NCBI GenBank assembly: GCA_006384855.1
Contig: VCJN01000857.1
Location: forward strand, 62,001 to 126,000
Source of the DNA: Tetraselmis striata
Taxonomy: Eukaryota > Chlorophyta > Chlorodendrophyceae > Chlorodendrales > Chlorodendraceae
Length of the DNA: 64,000 nucleotides
Direction: 5' to 3'
Below the pieces are notes generated by a model that saw only the letters and a list, made by a program, of their open reading frames with translations, ran no database searches and was not told the origin of the DNA. Positions 11,001 to 22,744 of this stretch are shown here, piece by piece. Each line of letters opens with the position of its first letter. Position 1 is the stretch's first letter. The position numbers and the translations under genes were made by a program.

Positions 11001-13648
11001 CGGTTTCTCGAATAAAAGTGCAGAAGACAGCGTTCGCATGTACACACAGGCCGTATGCACGGATGCCGCATTAAGCCACGTGTATAAGCCCTGAATGTGG
11101 GCTGCCTGCTGCCCCTACGAGCATTCGCCGCCGTTCTGCCGTTGTTTCGTCTATAATTTGACCTTTGACACGTTGGGCAGGTTCCAATCCGCAGAGTTCT
11201 CACTGCTGCGTCGACGCCCGTATATTTGGCAGGCAGCGTTTCATCCGCCCCTACTGTGGCCCCAATGACTATTGCCAGTGCGCCAAAGAGCGGCAAAATC
11301 CCGTCCAGCAACTTTATGCACCCCCCCTAACCAAACCGAAGATGGGGGAAATGAAAGCGCTATACAAACCGGACGAACAGACAGCCCGCGGACAAATAAC
11401 GTTTCGGAACCCCCCCCCCCCCCCCCACCGGGCGCGAGAAGAGGAAACAGTTCCTAGAGCGGAGAAATGAGTCAAAATACAGCATGTACCACGAATACAG
11501 CACGAATACTCCGACACAAAGGTCAAAACAAATCATTATTTTTGGGCCCCGCGGCCCGCATTCAATTGTACGGTATGCATGTGAAAGCAAGCCGCGCCGC
11601 GGAACATCCTCACGGGGCGCCATGCATGGTGTTCACGCGCACAGCGCGGGCCGTCCTACCTCGTCCAGCAGGACCAGGCTCTTTGACGTCGACTCTTTCC
11701 GCAGACCCTGCGCGAATTGAGGCGGGGCAGCGCGTCAGCGCGCGCCAGCAGGAGACGCGCCGGGAGGGGCCATTGTGGTGGGGTGCCTACAGAGACCGCA
11801 CGGTGCTGCATCAAGCACAAAAGCCGTCCCGGGCTGCTCGACTATCTCAGTGTCAAAGAGGGCAAATTGCTTCTGTCGACGCGATCTATTCACCAGCTGG
11901 CTTATTGAGGACGCGCTGCCCTAGCAGGCGGTTATGTGTACTCGGGTGGTACTCTCATGGATGTGAGGGGTACAGCATTAGGGTCTAGGGACCTACACAC
12001 AGCCTGCAATGACTGCAGCATGACGCCCATTCTATGTAGAGCCATACCTGAACACTGAAACATTTCGTAGAATCATGCATTCGGGGCTGGGCGGAGGGAG
12101 AGGCTCGCCTGGATGCGCTTGAGATGGCCCGAGAAAGTGGACAGCGACGCGGAGAGCGACTGCTCATCCCCAATGTCCGCGAGCACGCTGTCGAAGCAGG
12201 GCAGCCGCGCAGGGTGCGCCGCCGCCACCGGCACCCCGCAGCGCGCCATGAGCACCGCCAGCCCGAGCGCCTTGAGCGTCAGGGTCTTGCCGCCCGTATT
12301 GGGGCCTACAAAGGGGATTGCAGGTCACACGGCCAGAATGAGGAGGAGAGGAGTGCCGTCACGCCGGCAGTTGCCCAACGACATGGCCGAGCCGAAGGTG
12401 AAGAGGAGAAAAGTGTGTGTGTTGGGGGAGGGGGGGAGGGGGGGCGGCGCGAGAGTCTCACCGGTGATGACAAGCGCGCGCGTTTCCTTGCGGATGCGGA
12501 GGTCAGACGCCACCGGCTCCCGCAATTCCTCCTCCTCCTCTTCTCCGGCATCCCCCTCTGCGCCGCTCCCGGCAGCGCCCACCTCGCTGGCCAGCGCACT
12601 GCTGCGCGCCTTGTCCCCGATCAAGCTCTTGGCGACCATGGAGTTGCGCAGCAGCCGCTGGCGGGCGCTGGACAGCGAGCGGGCCGGTGCCTGTCGACCG
12701 CCGCCGCTGCTGCGGCCACTCTTCTTCTGCGCGGGCAATCGCTGTGCCTGAGCCAATGCCATGGAGTCATCCCCTCCTCCCCGTTGTCTACAACCTCGCA
12801 GGCAAAGACCCCCCGGGCGCCGCACCAGGGCCTTCATGTACTTGGCCATCAAGAGCGGATGCCTCAACTGGCGCAGGTCCAGTAGCCAGCGCGCAGCATC
12901 ATCTTCGCCGTCAGCGCCGTCAGCGCCAGCGTCCGCCGCCTGCGGCAAGAGTAGTGCAAGGCAGTCAGCCTCCCCGCCCAGGCCGGAGCCATGCAGCGCG
13001 GCCCCAATGCTCTGCGCCATAATCCGCTACTAGAGTCGCCAGTAGGCGAATGGCTGGGTGCATATATCCATGCCGATGACTACGATGCACCACCTATGTG
13101 CGGGAGTTTGGGGAGCGAGCCTGGAGCAGGGCTTGTCATGCAGCGACGCAGCCGTGGGGCTTTGGGTAGGGTTTGGAAGCTTGACCTGGCTGCGCTTGTT
13201 TGCCCTGCGGTCGCGGCCTGTCTTGGGGAAGGGCACCAGCGTGGCGAGCGTGCCGCCCATCCAGTTGCCAAAGCGCGCCTTGGCGGTGATCGCATCCAGC
13301 CAGCAGACTGTCGCCAACGCGGCGGACACCTCCTGCTCCACCTCCATCACCTCCCCTGTCAACTTCCAGAGTGCGGCCTCCTCCGCAGCCGATGCCTGCA
13401 GGGTGAACACGCGCCGGCGAGATCAGGACGCTTGTTGGAGGCAGCGATGGATGGCTCCCGCGCACAATCATCTCGGCCGATGGCAGTCGCAAAAGGGCAC
13501 TAAGATGTTGAGCGTGTAGAAACAGTGAGCGCATGGCTACCCGCCCGGGCAATCATCGCAGCGAGGGTTGACATGTTGAGGTTGGCAAGCGCCTATTCAA
13601 CCCCCCCCCCCCCCCCCCCCCCCAAGGATTGTTTCATGCTGATGTATG

Positions 13649-13679
<31 letters not shown>

Positions 13680-13911
13680 GCGACTACTTGCATTCTATAA
13701 TGGTGTATATGCTTTAGTAGATAAAACTTCTGGCACTCGTAGTAGCCCCTAGCTAGCATTATCACTGGTCATTATCAGTGCTCCACGGGCTGATGCACAA
13801 ATACGGCGATCCCTCTCACGTATTTGGTCAAGCCCGCGACCTGCCAGCGCGCCAAGCTTGCTAAGCCAGCCCGTCTGAAGGCTTGTCAATGCAGCTACAG
13901 CTGCAGGTAAT

Positions 13912-13953
<42 letters not shown>

Positions 13954-16900
13954 GTTGTGGGGCTGCAGCCACATACCCAATCGGGGTAGGGTGATGCTCC
14001 TCAGCCACTTTATGTACTCTGCGCACCGCCATGGCTGCCTACATTCAAGGTTTCTCTCTTGGTGATCGACACAAACTCCACAACCGTCCAATCGCGCAGC
14101 TACCCGTGAATCAATCGCGCATCACTTCAGTCACAAGGCAAGTGTTATCAACTTATTGATAGTCGTTCAGTATCTTCATGCCTGTGGGCTTAAAGTTGAC
14201 ATCACAACCCGGGCTCCCTCAGCAAGCTGCCAGCGGTGGAGGGCCGCGCTCACCAGGCCCATCGCCTGCGCGATGTCGTTGTTGATGGGCACCGCTGCCT
14301 GCGGCTCAATGTACGTGACGGCGCCGCCGGACGAGGAGCCCACCACCAGCGCCTGTGCCGCCATGACGCCCATAGGCGAAATCAGCCGCCTTGCACTCGT
14401 GCCTTCTGCCGCGAGTAGCGGTATGTATGGCTGCGCTCGAGAGGTGGGGTCTATGTGGGGTCAGGTGCAAGGCGGCTTCGTGATTCGCCACAACTGCTCA
14501 CGACGTCATGCAGCGGATCCTCCACCAGCCGGGGAGCAAGACAGAGGGGCGAGTGGGCCGTGTGATGCAGCACCGCTGGTGATTCAGAGTGGCCATGACT
14601 GTTGCGAGGGGGCACATGCGTAGTAATGCGGTGCATGGTGGGTTTGTCGGTGGGAATCCTGGTGGGCAGACCATTGGGCAAGGCGCCATGGCAGCGGCGT
14701 ACCTTTGCGGCAATGGTGGAGGGGTCGCTGACCGCGACGCACCAGCGCCCGTTGTGCAGGATGGCCTCCCCGGGGTACCCCTGACAGCGAACAGCACAAC
14801 GCACGGCAGCCCATGATGCAGCCCAGCATGACATGGCATGACCAAACAGTGCACGGCACTATACAGCCATAGATGGCTGGGCATGGCATGGCATGGCATG
14901 GCATGATGCAACAGTGCATGACACGACACAGCCGGAGATGACTGGGCATGGCATGGCATGGCATGGCATCATGCAACAGTGCATGGCACTATACAGCCGG
15001 AGATGACTGGACATGGCATGGCAAGGCATGGCATCATGCAACAGTGCATGGCATGACACAGCCTGAAATGATTGGGCATGGCATGGCAAGGCATGGCATG
15101 ATGCAACAGTGCATGGCATGACACAGCCGGAGATGACTGGGCATGGCATGGCTCAGCATGGCATGATGCAACAGTACATGGCATGACACAGCCTGAAATG
15201 ATTGGACATGGCATGGCATGGCATGGCATCATGCAACAGTGCATGGCACTATACAGCCGGAGATGACTGGACATGGCATGGCAAGGCATGGCATCATGCA
15301 ACAGTGCATGGCATGACACAGCCTGAAATGATTGGGCATGGCATGGCTCAGCATGGCATGATGCAACAGTGCATGGCATGACACAGCCGGAGATGACTGG
15401 GCATGGCATGGCTCAGCATGGCATGATGCAACAGTGCATGGCATGACACAGCCGGAGATGACTGGACACGGCATGGCTCAGCATGGCATGATGCAACAGT
15501 GCATGGCATGACACAGCCGGAGATGACTGGACACGGCATGGCATGGCATGGCATGATGCAACAGTGCATGGCATGACACAGCCGGAAATAACTGGGCATG
15601 GCATGGCATGGCATGGCATGGCATGACGCAAGTGGAGAACGGGGGCGGCGGGCATCACCTTCAGGATGCCCTTCACCCTCCCTGCGAGCAGCGCAGTAAG
15701 CACGCAACACAGCCGCTCAGAGCCTGAGGGAGCGGGACACAATGCATACAAGGTGGCCCAAGCCAGACCTACGCGGGGGTGGGCGCACCCTCCAGGCTGG
15801 CCACCCGCTGCCGGGCGCGCTCCAGCTCCGGGCTGGCGGAGTCGCGAAGGTGGCCGGAGTCGCTGGTGGCGGCGATGATGGCTTTGGCAAGCGCCTCTTG
15901 CGGCACGATGTCGTTCACGGCGCGCAGCAGCCGCATCACGCCGTTCTCCCTCACTTCTTCGTCCCAGCTTGCCGCTGTGCGCACCGTCCAGTTGCTGCTA
16001 TCAGTCACATGGACGGAAAGGGAGGGTTCCTGGACAAGCGTTTCGCTATCTAATCATTACTGTAAACAAATCATTCGATACATCTGACGCACATACAGCA
16101 TTCACGGAATATTGAGCTGTTTACGAGGTGGAAGCAGGAGCTTGGGGAACAAGTGATGGGGCGGGGCGGGGGGGGGGGGGGGGGGGGGGAGGGGGCTTAG
16201 CAAAGACGGGCTGAACCCACCCTGGACCTGTCGGCGGAGGCGCTGCCCGACGTTGATGGTCTGTGCGACTGCCCGCAGCATGGTGCCGGTGAGCATGCCG
16301 CCGCGGCTGGCGCGCATCAGTGCGGTGTGCGCCTGCATGGCGAGCCGCCCACGGGGAGGGGGGAGGGGGGAGGGCGTGGCGCGGGCAAGAGCATCAGCGG
16401 CGCGGTGAGCGCGCTGTCAGAGTTGGCGCATGCTCATGACCATGCTCAGGGCTGGGCTGGGCGGCACCTCCAGCGTGTTGACGCCCCCAAAGTTCAGCTG
16501 GATGGCGTACTCTGACTCCAGCACATCCGCTGCGCGAGTCTCCGCTGCCAGTCGCTGCGCACCCGCGTGCCAGCAAGAAGACATCGCTCAGCAGGACCCC
16601 CCCCCCCCCCCCCCCCCCCGCCAGCCCCGGCCCTCCACTCCCCCTCCGGACTCCTACCTCGCTCTCCGCCTGCGTGGGCGGCGGCCGCATGCTGCGCAGG
16701 TCGTCCCGCCCTTTGCTGGTCTGCGCGAAGCCAGACACCAGCCGACACAGCGCCGGCCACTCCAGCATCGCCTCCGTGGCCACTGCCGCCGCGCAGCCGC
16801 GCTCAGCTGCACACAGGGGGGGGGGGGGCGAGGAGGCCGGCCATCAGTGTTACTCAGCCAGTGCCGGGAGGTGGGGCGAGCAGCCCGGCGCTGGCGGGCC

Positions 16901-17703
16901 GCAGCCCTCCCAGACACTACCAGCGCATCACAGGCCGTGATCTGGCCGCAGCCTTGAGCATGGCTTGCTGCCAGGTGTTTTGGGGACCCCCCCCCCCCCC
17001 CCGGGCCCCCTTTTGAGATTTCAGTAAAGAAATAAAAAGTGTTTTGGGAATAATCGGACAAAGCCAATCCTGTCACCCCCGGGGGGGGGGGGGGGGGGGG
17101 CTGTCCAAAAGCCCAATGGCATTGCAGTGCGCATCACATGATGCTATGAGCTGTGTCGCGGTGATCATGCGCGCTCCCACCTGCCGCCAGCGCAGCCCAG
17201 TCCTCCTCAGTGTAGCTCGACCAGTCCTCCTCCACGAAGCTGGGCGCCGTGACCGGCTGGGCCGGCTGCGTCCGCGCCTGCCAGGTTGGAGCAGGGCGAT
17301 TTGCTGAGTGCGGGCTGCGGCAGGGCGGGATGCGGGCTGTGAGCTGCGAGAGCGTGCAGCGACTAGGAGTTGAAGCCTTCTACAGTGGGGGGACGAGGTA
17401 AGGATTACGGGTTCCCGACATATGAGGGGTCGAGCAGGGCGCGACACGTCGACACTTCGCACACAATTGCGTGGAGGTATCCCGGACAGCTCACATTGAT
17501 CACGCCACCCAGGGAAGCACCAAGCAAGTGCGGTCTGCGCGTACCTGTCCTCGACCTGACACAGATGGTCCGCTGGCGGGGCGGATGCGAGGGCCGGCGC
17601 GCCACGGCGGGAATTGAGCTGGACAAAACGGCCCAGGTGGGTGTCGCCGCCGCGATGATACTGCCGCCCTCGCGGCGGAAGTGGTACGAGTAGTGCCCGC
17701 CAT
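7426..17703 (-). CDS. MUTS2: MutS2-family ATPase, probably plastid-targeted (18 exons)
   Basis: MutS2 is a MutS-type ATPase thought to act on recombination intermediates; the plant and algal forms are organellar. Exons, 5' to 3': 17703-17545, 17379-17181, 16806-16658, 16554-16468, 16332-16228, 16029-15789, 15681-15659, 14780-14703, 14352-14254, 13395-13237, 13026-12826, 12747-12462, 12305-12109, 11707-11660, 10916-10801, 9873-9553, 8752-8618, 7642-7426. All junctions keep frame, giving about 939 residues. The start exon is rich in S, T, A and R ([20 protein letters not shown]), as a transit peptide would be. The N-terminal domain reads [20 protein letters not shown]. Walker A is GPNTGGKT, followed by [16 protein letters not shown]. 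Walker [18 protein letters not shown], is split by an intron. An R/K/E-rich coiled coil (exon 17) and a KOW-like end, [13 protein letters not shown], follow. The stop comes right after VTEVRPM, so no Smr nuclease domain is present. TGTAA lies about 160 nt downstream. Exon choice near 13,020 and 12,740 is approximate. Confidence 0.88.
7850..8330 (-). mobile_element. LINE-type 3' end fragment inside the last MutS2 intron
   Basis: This is homologous to 61,640-61,920: shared blocks include GAGAGAATGCCGCCCA, GGTACCATGCACGCAAGC and GTGCGCGACAGGTG in the same order, plus a tail matching AAAGCGAAGGCGAT. In the minus-strand frame it corresponds to the last ~55 codons of the conserved C-terminal protein seen whole at 61,716-62,321. 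It is strongly 5'-truncated, as LINE copies usually are. A GA run lies within it. Confidence 0.6.
7953..7998. repeat. (GA)n microsatellite
   Basis: Pure GA dinucleotide run of about 46 bp in the last MutS2 intron. Confidence 0.95.
8935..9085 (+). repeat. Dispersed repeat, copy 2
   Basis: Second copy of the 6,885-7,025 repeat, with the same ordered blocks and the same TTGTAAGAA end. It lies in a MutS2 intron, antisense to that gene. It carries an insertion of about 15 bp relative to copy 1. Confidence 0.6.
10580..10626. repeat. Perfect 20-bp inverted repeat, 7-nt loop
   Basis: The arms at 10,580-10,599 and 10,607-10,626 are exact reverse complements (left arm AGTGGTTTCGGAGCATGTGC). A third, direct copy of GGTTTCGGAGCATGTGC lies at 10,524-10,540. 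It sits in the MutS2 intron between exons 15 and 16. Confidence 0.9.
11135..11215 (+). repeat. SINE/MITE-like short repeat, copy a
   Basis: Matches the family core TTTCGTCTA-(n)-TTTGACCTNTGRCA-(n)-GGGCAGG followed by CGCAGNGNTCTCACTG. It lies in a MutS2 intron and is one of about ten copies in the window. Confidence 0.5.
13601..13676. repeat. C homopolymer followed by (CT)n
   Basis: A run of about 23 C residues (13,601-13,623) is followed, after 25 bp, by a CT dinucleotide run (13,649-13,676). Both lie in the MutS2 intron between exons 9 and 10. Confidence 0.95.
13914..13950. repeat. (AT)n microsatellite
   Basis: Uninterrupted TA dinucleotide run in the same MutS2 intron as the preceding C and CT runs. 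Confidence 0.95.
14830..15635. repeat. 65-bp minisatellite, ~12 units, in a MutS2 intron
   Basis: The block CAACAGTGCATGGCA recurs at exact 65-bp steps (about 14,846, 14,911, 14,976, 15,041, 15,106, 15,171 and on to 15,561). Each unit combines ATGACACAGCCGGAGATGACT with a short GGCAT pentamer run. Units differ by GCAAGG and GCTCAG variants that alternate along the array. It fills the intron between the 23-nt exon 7 and exon 8 and produces long spurious open frames. Confidence 0.95.
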
Positions 17704-17914
17704 AGTCAGGCCGCCGGGACGATGTGTGGACCGTGAGCGGGTTGCTTCTCTTGCTCACTGTGTTTGCAGCACCGCGAACTGGCGCCGGCAGGCGGGGGGG
17801 GAGCTTTGTGTGGCTGACGAACACGCGTCGATGTATCGGAGTCGGGAATTCAGCCTCAGGCAGCTCGTGTGTGTCGCTACTGCAGGTACCCCGGGCAGTC
17901 GCTACAGGTAACCG

Positions 17915-18115
17915 TCCTGCCCCGCTGGTCTGTGCATTGTTTTTTCGCCCCCGGGACAGGACTGGCACCAGTGAAACCCTTGCAGCGTCTCTACGACGGC
18001 CGTTTGGGCAGCAATCCACTTACGGAAAGCCCTGGGTAGGCGACGCTCCGTTATAGTCATCAAGCAAATTGCCGAAGCATTCTGTAAGACTAATTAAAGG
18101 CCAGTGACGGAATTT
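17915..18115 (-). repeat. Dispersed element fragment, copy 1 (inverted)
   Basis: The reverse complement matches 27,940-28,170: shared blocks are AATTAGTCTTAC, GGCAANTTGCTTGATG, CCTACCCAGGGCTTTCCGT and CTGGTGCCAGNCCTGTCC in order. A third, weaker copy lies at 20,205-20,330. Copy 3 keeps a coding-like reading; this one does not. It lies just upstream of the MutS2 start. Confidence 0.65.
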
Positions 18116-18185
18116 CCAACACTGTTGGATCACCGTCTAAAACACTGCCATCAAAATACCCGGCACTGACCACGAAAGGTCCGCC

Positions 18186-20031
18186 CTACCCGTTTGGGCG
18201 TCGGCCCATTCGAGTAATGCGAGTTGGGGCAAGCCCCATCCCGCGGAGCAAAGCATTTCGGGAGTGCGATACATGTGCAACAAAAAAGGCAATGTGAGGG
18301 AGTAGGGCCCGACGCCATAGCTGGAAAAATTTCCCATTCCCAGTAAAATCCAGGGCGCCGTGAAGGGAGGGGGGGACCCCGCCCAAAATGAAGGCAGTTA
18401 AGTCCTCAGGTGTTGACGCAATAACCTGACTACTAATAAAATCCCTGAACTCCGGAACTAACAACCCAAAATTATGACGGTGATACCCCCACCGCGGGCA
18501 CTCCACCAACATATGTTCGATAGTCTCAGATTCACCTCCGCCACATGCAGGGCAGTGTTCAAGGAACCGCTCAGGCATGGCATGAATCCGGGCCAATCGG
18601 CGGGCAGTGGGAAATACTCGGGTGCGTAATTGTATCATAATGTGCAACCCGGCCACAACCCATGCGGGGACACCCACACCGTACTGTGGCAACGGGTTCG
18701 ACGCATAGGACGCCTGGACATATATACCCCAGGTGTTATTGCGTGCTAACGATGCCGACGATTCGTAACGCGCCCACACCGATGCATTTTCTAGTTTAGC
18801 GGCATCGCGCGCGGCTAGTGACCTCCACTCAAGTGGAAGGTGCGCCCCCTCAGCTAGCCCTACGTTCGCCCTAGCTAGTCGATTTAACCACCGCACAGTC
18901 CCTGACGTCCACGTGTTAGGGCGCGCGCGACTTGGCTGATCTACTAAATGGGTTATACATGTATTCAAGTCGGATGCTTTAAGGAACGCCCGAGCCCGTG
19001 CCGCAGCGGCCGTAGCGGCGCTCTATGGGCGCAATATCCAATTCCCGCATCATCGGTGCAGTGGCCACCCCAGGGGAGTTTTTACCTACCCCAATGAGGC
19101 ACCGCAAGCACTGATTGAGTACGGTTCGTAATTTATTTGCGCCGCTAGTTCTATCCATGCCCCATACTTCACATCCATAAGTTAAAACCGGCAGTACACA
19201 GGTTTTAAAAACCGACACACGCACATCAATAGGGATTATGTCCCGTTCACCGACTAATACCGAATCGAGCGCCTCAACAGCGCGTCTACCCTTCTTAACC
19301 CGGTCGTCTACTATGTGTTGCATACCTAAATCCGACTTAATGACCGTACCCAAGTACCTATATTCATTTACAACCGGTACCCGTCCCCCCCCACGCTGCC
19401 ATCGGGCAGCTTGTTCGCGTAACGCGGTCTCGTCGGAATATCGGCCTAATGCCATCACCCCACACTTAAGTACCCCAAACCCCATAAAATGGTCCTCCGC
19501 CCACTGCGAGAAGTGGGCGAACATGGCATGCAGGTTATCGAACGAGCCTGTGATACCAACAGCGTCGTCCGCGTATAACTGACCTGGCACCCTTAGTGGT
19601 TGCCTTGCCGCTAATGTGTCGGTGCACCCTGGTACATCACACCCTAGATGTTCTACCCCATCAAATATATCGTTAATAAATATGTTAAATGGGATGGGGG
19701 AAGCGGGGCATCCCTGTCGGAGGCCACGCTTTATGGGTATGGGGTCTGATAGTGTTCCCGGGGCCACCCCTGTCTTGACCCGTACCATACTATCCCTGTA
19801 TAAAGTTTTAATGAAGGTAAGCATATGACCCGTAACTCCTATGGCTTGTAGTTTTAGGAACAAAAGCTCGTGAGGTACGGTGTCATATGCCTTCTTAAAG
19901 TCAATAAATCCCGCGTACGTGGGTAGACCTGCCGCTTGGCGACGAGCCGCGATATCGAACAAGCTGGCGTCTGTGCATTCTCTCGACGCTCTCCCTGTAA
20001 TAAACGAAAATGTAACTCTGGGGGGGTCCAT
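18186..20031 (-). mobile_element. 5'-truncated LINE: reverse transcriptase plus zinc knuckle
   Basis: This is a non-LTR reverse transcriptase. Visible motifs are AGFIDFKKAYDTVP (palm motif A), KRGLRQGCPASPIPFN, the catalytic QLYADDAV, and the thumb YLGTVIKSDLGMQ, over about 350 codons (20,031-18,979). A second stretch (18,968-18,186, about 260 codons) carries the C-terminal zinc knuckle CPACGGGESETIEHMLVEC. A single-base frameshift near 18,990-19,010 separates the two. The 5' end stops at the start of the RT domain, so the endonuclease is missing: the 5' truncation typical of LINE insertions. Apart from the frameshift both halves are open, so the copy is probably fairly young. It lies just upstream of MutS2, on the same strand. 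Confidence 0.88.
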
Positions 20032-20204
20032 AGCGACTATGTACAGCTCCTACAGCCTTGCGCGTAGCCGTTATTATATATATTATTATTATTGCATCTT
20101 AAATATGATTCGCCATAGATGGATTGCATTAAGCCTTACAAACCATGCGAAGCGTCGCCTAATGGTAGTATGGTACCGCCGGGTACGTACCTAACGTACC
20201 GGGT

Positions 20205-20330
20205 ACCTACCCAGGGCTTGATCGGAACTAGATCGCTGCGCCGAACGACGGCCGCCGTAGAGACGCATTCAGAGTTTTAGGATTAGGGTTTGCTTAATGT
20301 TGCCAGCCCTGTCCCGGGGGCGGAAAAAGC
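20205..20330 (+). repeat. Dispersed element fragment, copy 2
   Basis: Weaker copy of the 17,915-18,115 / 27,940-28,170 family: CCCAGGGCTT, CGTAGAGACGC and CCCTGTCCCGGGGGCG are in the family order. It carries an internal insertion containing TTAGGGTTTG. Confidence 0.45.
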
Positions 20331-20459
20331 CTCATTAGCAAAGCAAGGGACTCACAATTCTGCTGAAAAGATGTTCGATCTCATACAACGTTTCACACCA
20401 GTGGCTCAACCCCTAAATACGCGCGCTCAAAAAGGTTGGAAAAGTGGTTTGCGCTACAT

Positions 20460-20655
20460 CGCTTATCAGCTGGCGCAAAGGCAGAAGGTGGAGTCGAAGC
20501 CGCGCCGCGCGGAAAGTCATATAGGGGAATCAGGGAGGGCGACGACGTACATGTACGTATTTAGCAGCGTACGCCGGAATATGTAACATCGGGTTAATCC
20601 CCGCCGTACTTAGCCCCCGTGTAATTCAAATTGACCTCTGTAATTTTTACATGAC
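20460..20655 (+). repeat. Dispersed repeat family B, copy 1
   Basis: Matches 22,494-22,690 over about 190 bp: CTGGCGCAA-GGC-GAAGGT, GAGTCGA, GTCATATAGGGG, GAGGGCGACGACG, TACGCCGGAA and CGCCGTACTT are in order. It is probably one end of a mobile element, since a similar end also follows at 22,494. Confidence 0.65.
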
Positions 20656-22490
20656 CACTAGCAAAGCAAGGAGCTCACAATTTTGTCATCAAGTCGCCGC
20701 ATGGCGTGGCACCGCCAGGGGTGGCTGGCCGACCGCCCCGGGGGGGTCATCCAGCCAAAGAGGTGCCATGCTGCTGTTGGGCACGGCAGTGCGGTTGGGT
20801 CGATATCGTAGGTTAGCGCCCTACGCTGGACTCCACGGCCCAGCCGCCGAAATACTTGATCTTCTGCAATATCACGCCAATTGCGAAGGCGGCGGTTGTA
20901 GGAGGGAGTGCGACGTCCAAGCGCCACCTGCAGGAGGGGGGGGGGGCGGGGGGGGGGGGGGGGGGGGGGGGGGGGGCTTCATGCACGGCCGTCAACACCT
21001 GCTGAAGCCAGATGGTGAGGGTGTCCGCTGTCCACTTAGCGTGTCCCTCGTTGTGGCCGATGGCTCATCTAACCACCGGCATGCGTCCGCCGCGAAAGTC
21101 TGACGGGCGGCATCAAAGTACCGCAAGAGCTGTGCGATGTCCGGATGCGCATATGCTGGCATCGGGCATTGTAATTTTGCGTTCGCATCGGCGCCACGCT
21201 GGCCCTTCCGCCGGTGACGATGACATAGGAGGATTCCGCCGTCCGGTGCGACTACGAGGTCGACGATATTCGTCTCGCGTCGCGTTCTTCTTCTCGCCCG
21301 TTAGGAAGCGGCGGTCCCCTTTGTCGTGTCGTGGGGTCGAGAGTCCGGGTGTTGTGACCCCCACTGGAGGCATACACTCGGCGTACGCCCTCGGCATGCA
21401 GGTAGCCAATCCAATCGTTCGGGTCTATGAACGCCGCGAGGCCGGGGGTCGTGGCAGTGAAACCGGGAGGGGAGGGTCGCCGCCCTCTCCGTCGCCACCC
21501 GCGAGGCTGTCATCTAGCGTCCAAGCAAGGAATGGGTTTCTGCTCATGTTGTGGTTGTTGTCCCGGAAGGGTGCGGGAGTCCAACTCGTCCAGCCGCAAC
21601 ATCATCCGTTGCACCGGCTCAGCAGTGGAGCTAGCGGTGTCAGCTGTCACGACCTGCTATCAACGGTAGCGCGACATGGGGGTCATAAATTTGCAATTAA
21701 ACTGTCTGGGGGGCGGATATTAAACATGAGGTACTATGTATGTCCTTACAGTACTGTTCATCGAAGTTCGATAGATGTGAAACGTTATGTATGGTGAGAA
21801 TGGTTTCCGGGGCATCATCACGGTGTTAAGCGGTACAGCCGTAAGTACGTGTAAGCCAGCCTAATATAGGTATTGTGTAATATACGGAGACGGCCTCCCG
21901 GCCTGTCGACGCCGCTGCGGCTGGCCGCATGCTTCACGCCGCCATGCGCATGCTGGCGCCGCTGCTGGAGTCGGAGCCGTCAATGGTGCACGACTATCTG
22001 GCATGGTTATGGTCTAAGCCGGCGGAGGGCGCCACGGCCGGGATGGTGGCGCCTCGCCCCGATGCGAGACCATCACAAGCGCTAGCTGCCACGTCGTATC
22101 CCACCCGTATGATGATGACATGCATATCAGTGCACGGTCCCACGGCTGATAAATCAGCGGAGACACATGTTTTTTTTGGAAACCTTGTTTTTCATTATTG
22201 ATGCCATTTTGACCGGCATCGCGCTATACAACGACGGAGTCGTACTGCTACGTGTACTGTTGACATCCATGTCGCGCTACCGCTGACAGCAAGTCGTGGT
22301 CGCAATCGGAGCGTCTTGACCTCCCTCCTTTGGTCGGATGTACAGGTCGCCGGGCAACCCTTTGCTGGCCATCCATAGTCTTGTGTTGTCCTTGCTTGCA
22401 GTCGCGTCGACTGCCTGCGTAGGTCGTCGTAAGGGGATATCAAGTGTCACTAGATTGCTAGACACTCGATGCCGTTGCGCTATAGTTGAT
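20656..22490. other. Transposon-derived stretch, no protein recognised
   Basis: This lies between the two family-B repeats. It holds a G tract at about 20,937-20,976 and open stretches in several frames that I cannot match to a family. The flanking repeats suggest the whole block may be a composite or nested element. No host gene is visible. Confidence 0.4.
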
Positions 22491-22493
22491 AAT

Positions 22494-22690
22494 CTACTGG
22501 CGCAAGGGCGGAAGGTCGAGTCGACGCTGCGCCGCGGGGCGTCATATAGGGGTGAAGGGAGGGCGACGACGCACAGCTACGTACCTATAAGCGTAATACG
22601 CCGGAAATTGTAACGCTGGGTTTATACCCGCCGTACTTGGTAGCCCCCGCCGTAAAACTCAAACCTGTCTAATTTCAATAAGACCATATA
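22494..22690 (+). repeat. Dispersed repeat family B, copy 2
   Basis: Direct-orientation copy of 20,460-20,655, about 2 kb away. The two could be terminal direct repeats or independent insertions. Confidence 0.65.
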
Positions 22691-22744
22691 CAATATTATA
22701 TAATAATGAATTATGCTTGCGTGCAACCGCTTGCATTATTATTA

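Noticed and set aside
14859-15751. Long minus-strand proteins rich in MPCHA
   Set aside because: These are translations of the 65-bp minisatellite inside a MutS2 intron, open in several frames because the unit lacks stops.
16430-17016. Plus-strand proline/alanine-rich frames over the MutS2 5' exons
   Set aside because: They are complements of MutS2 exons and C homopolymers; the minus frames carry the conserved domain and phase-consistent splicing.
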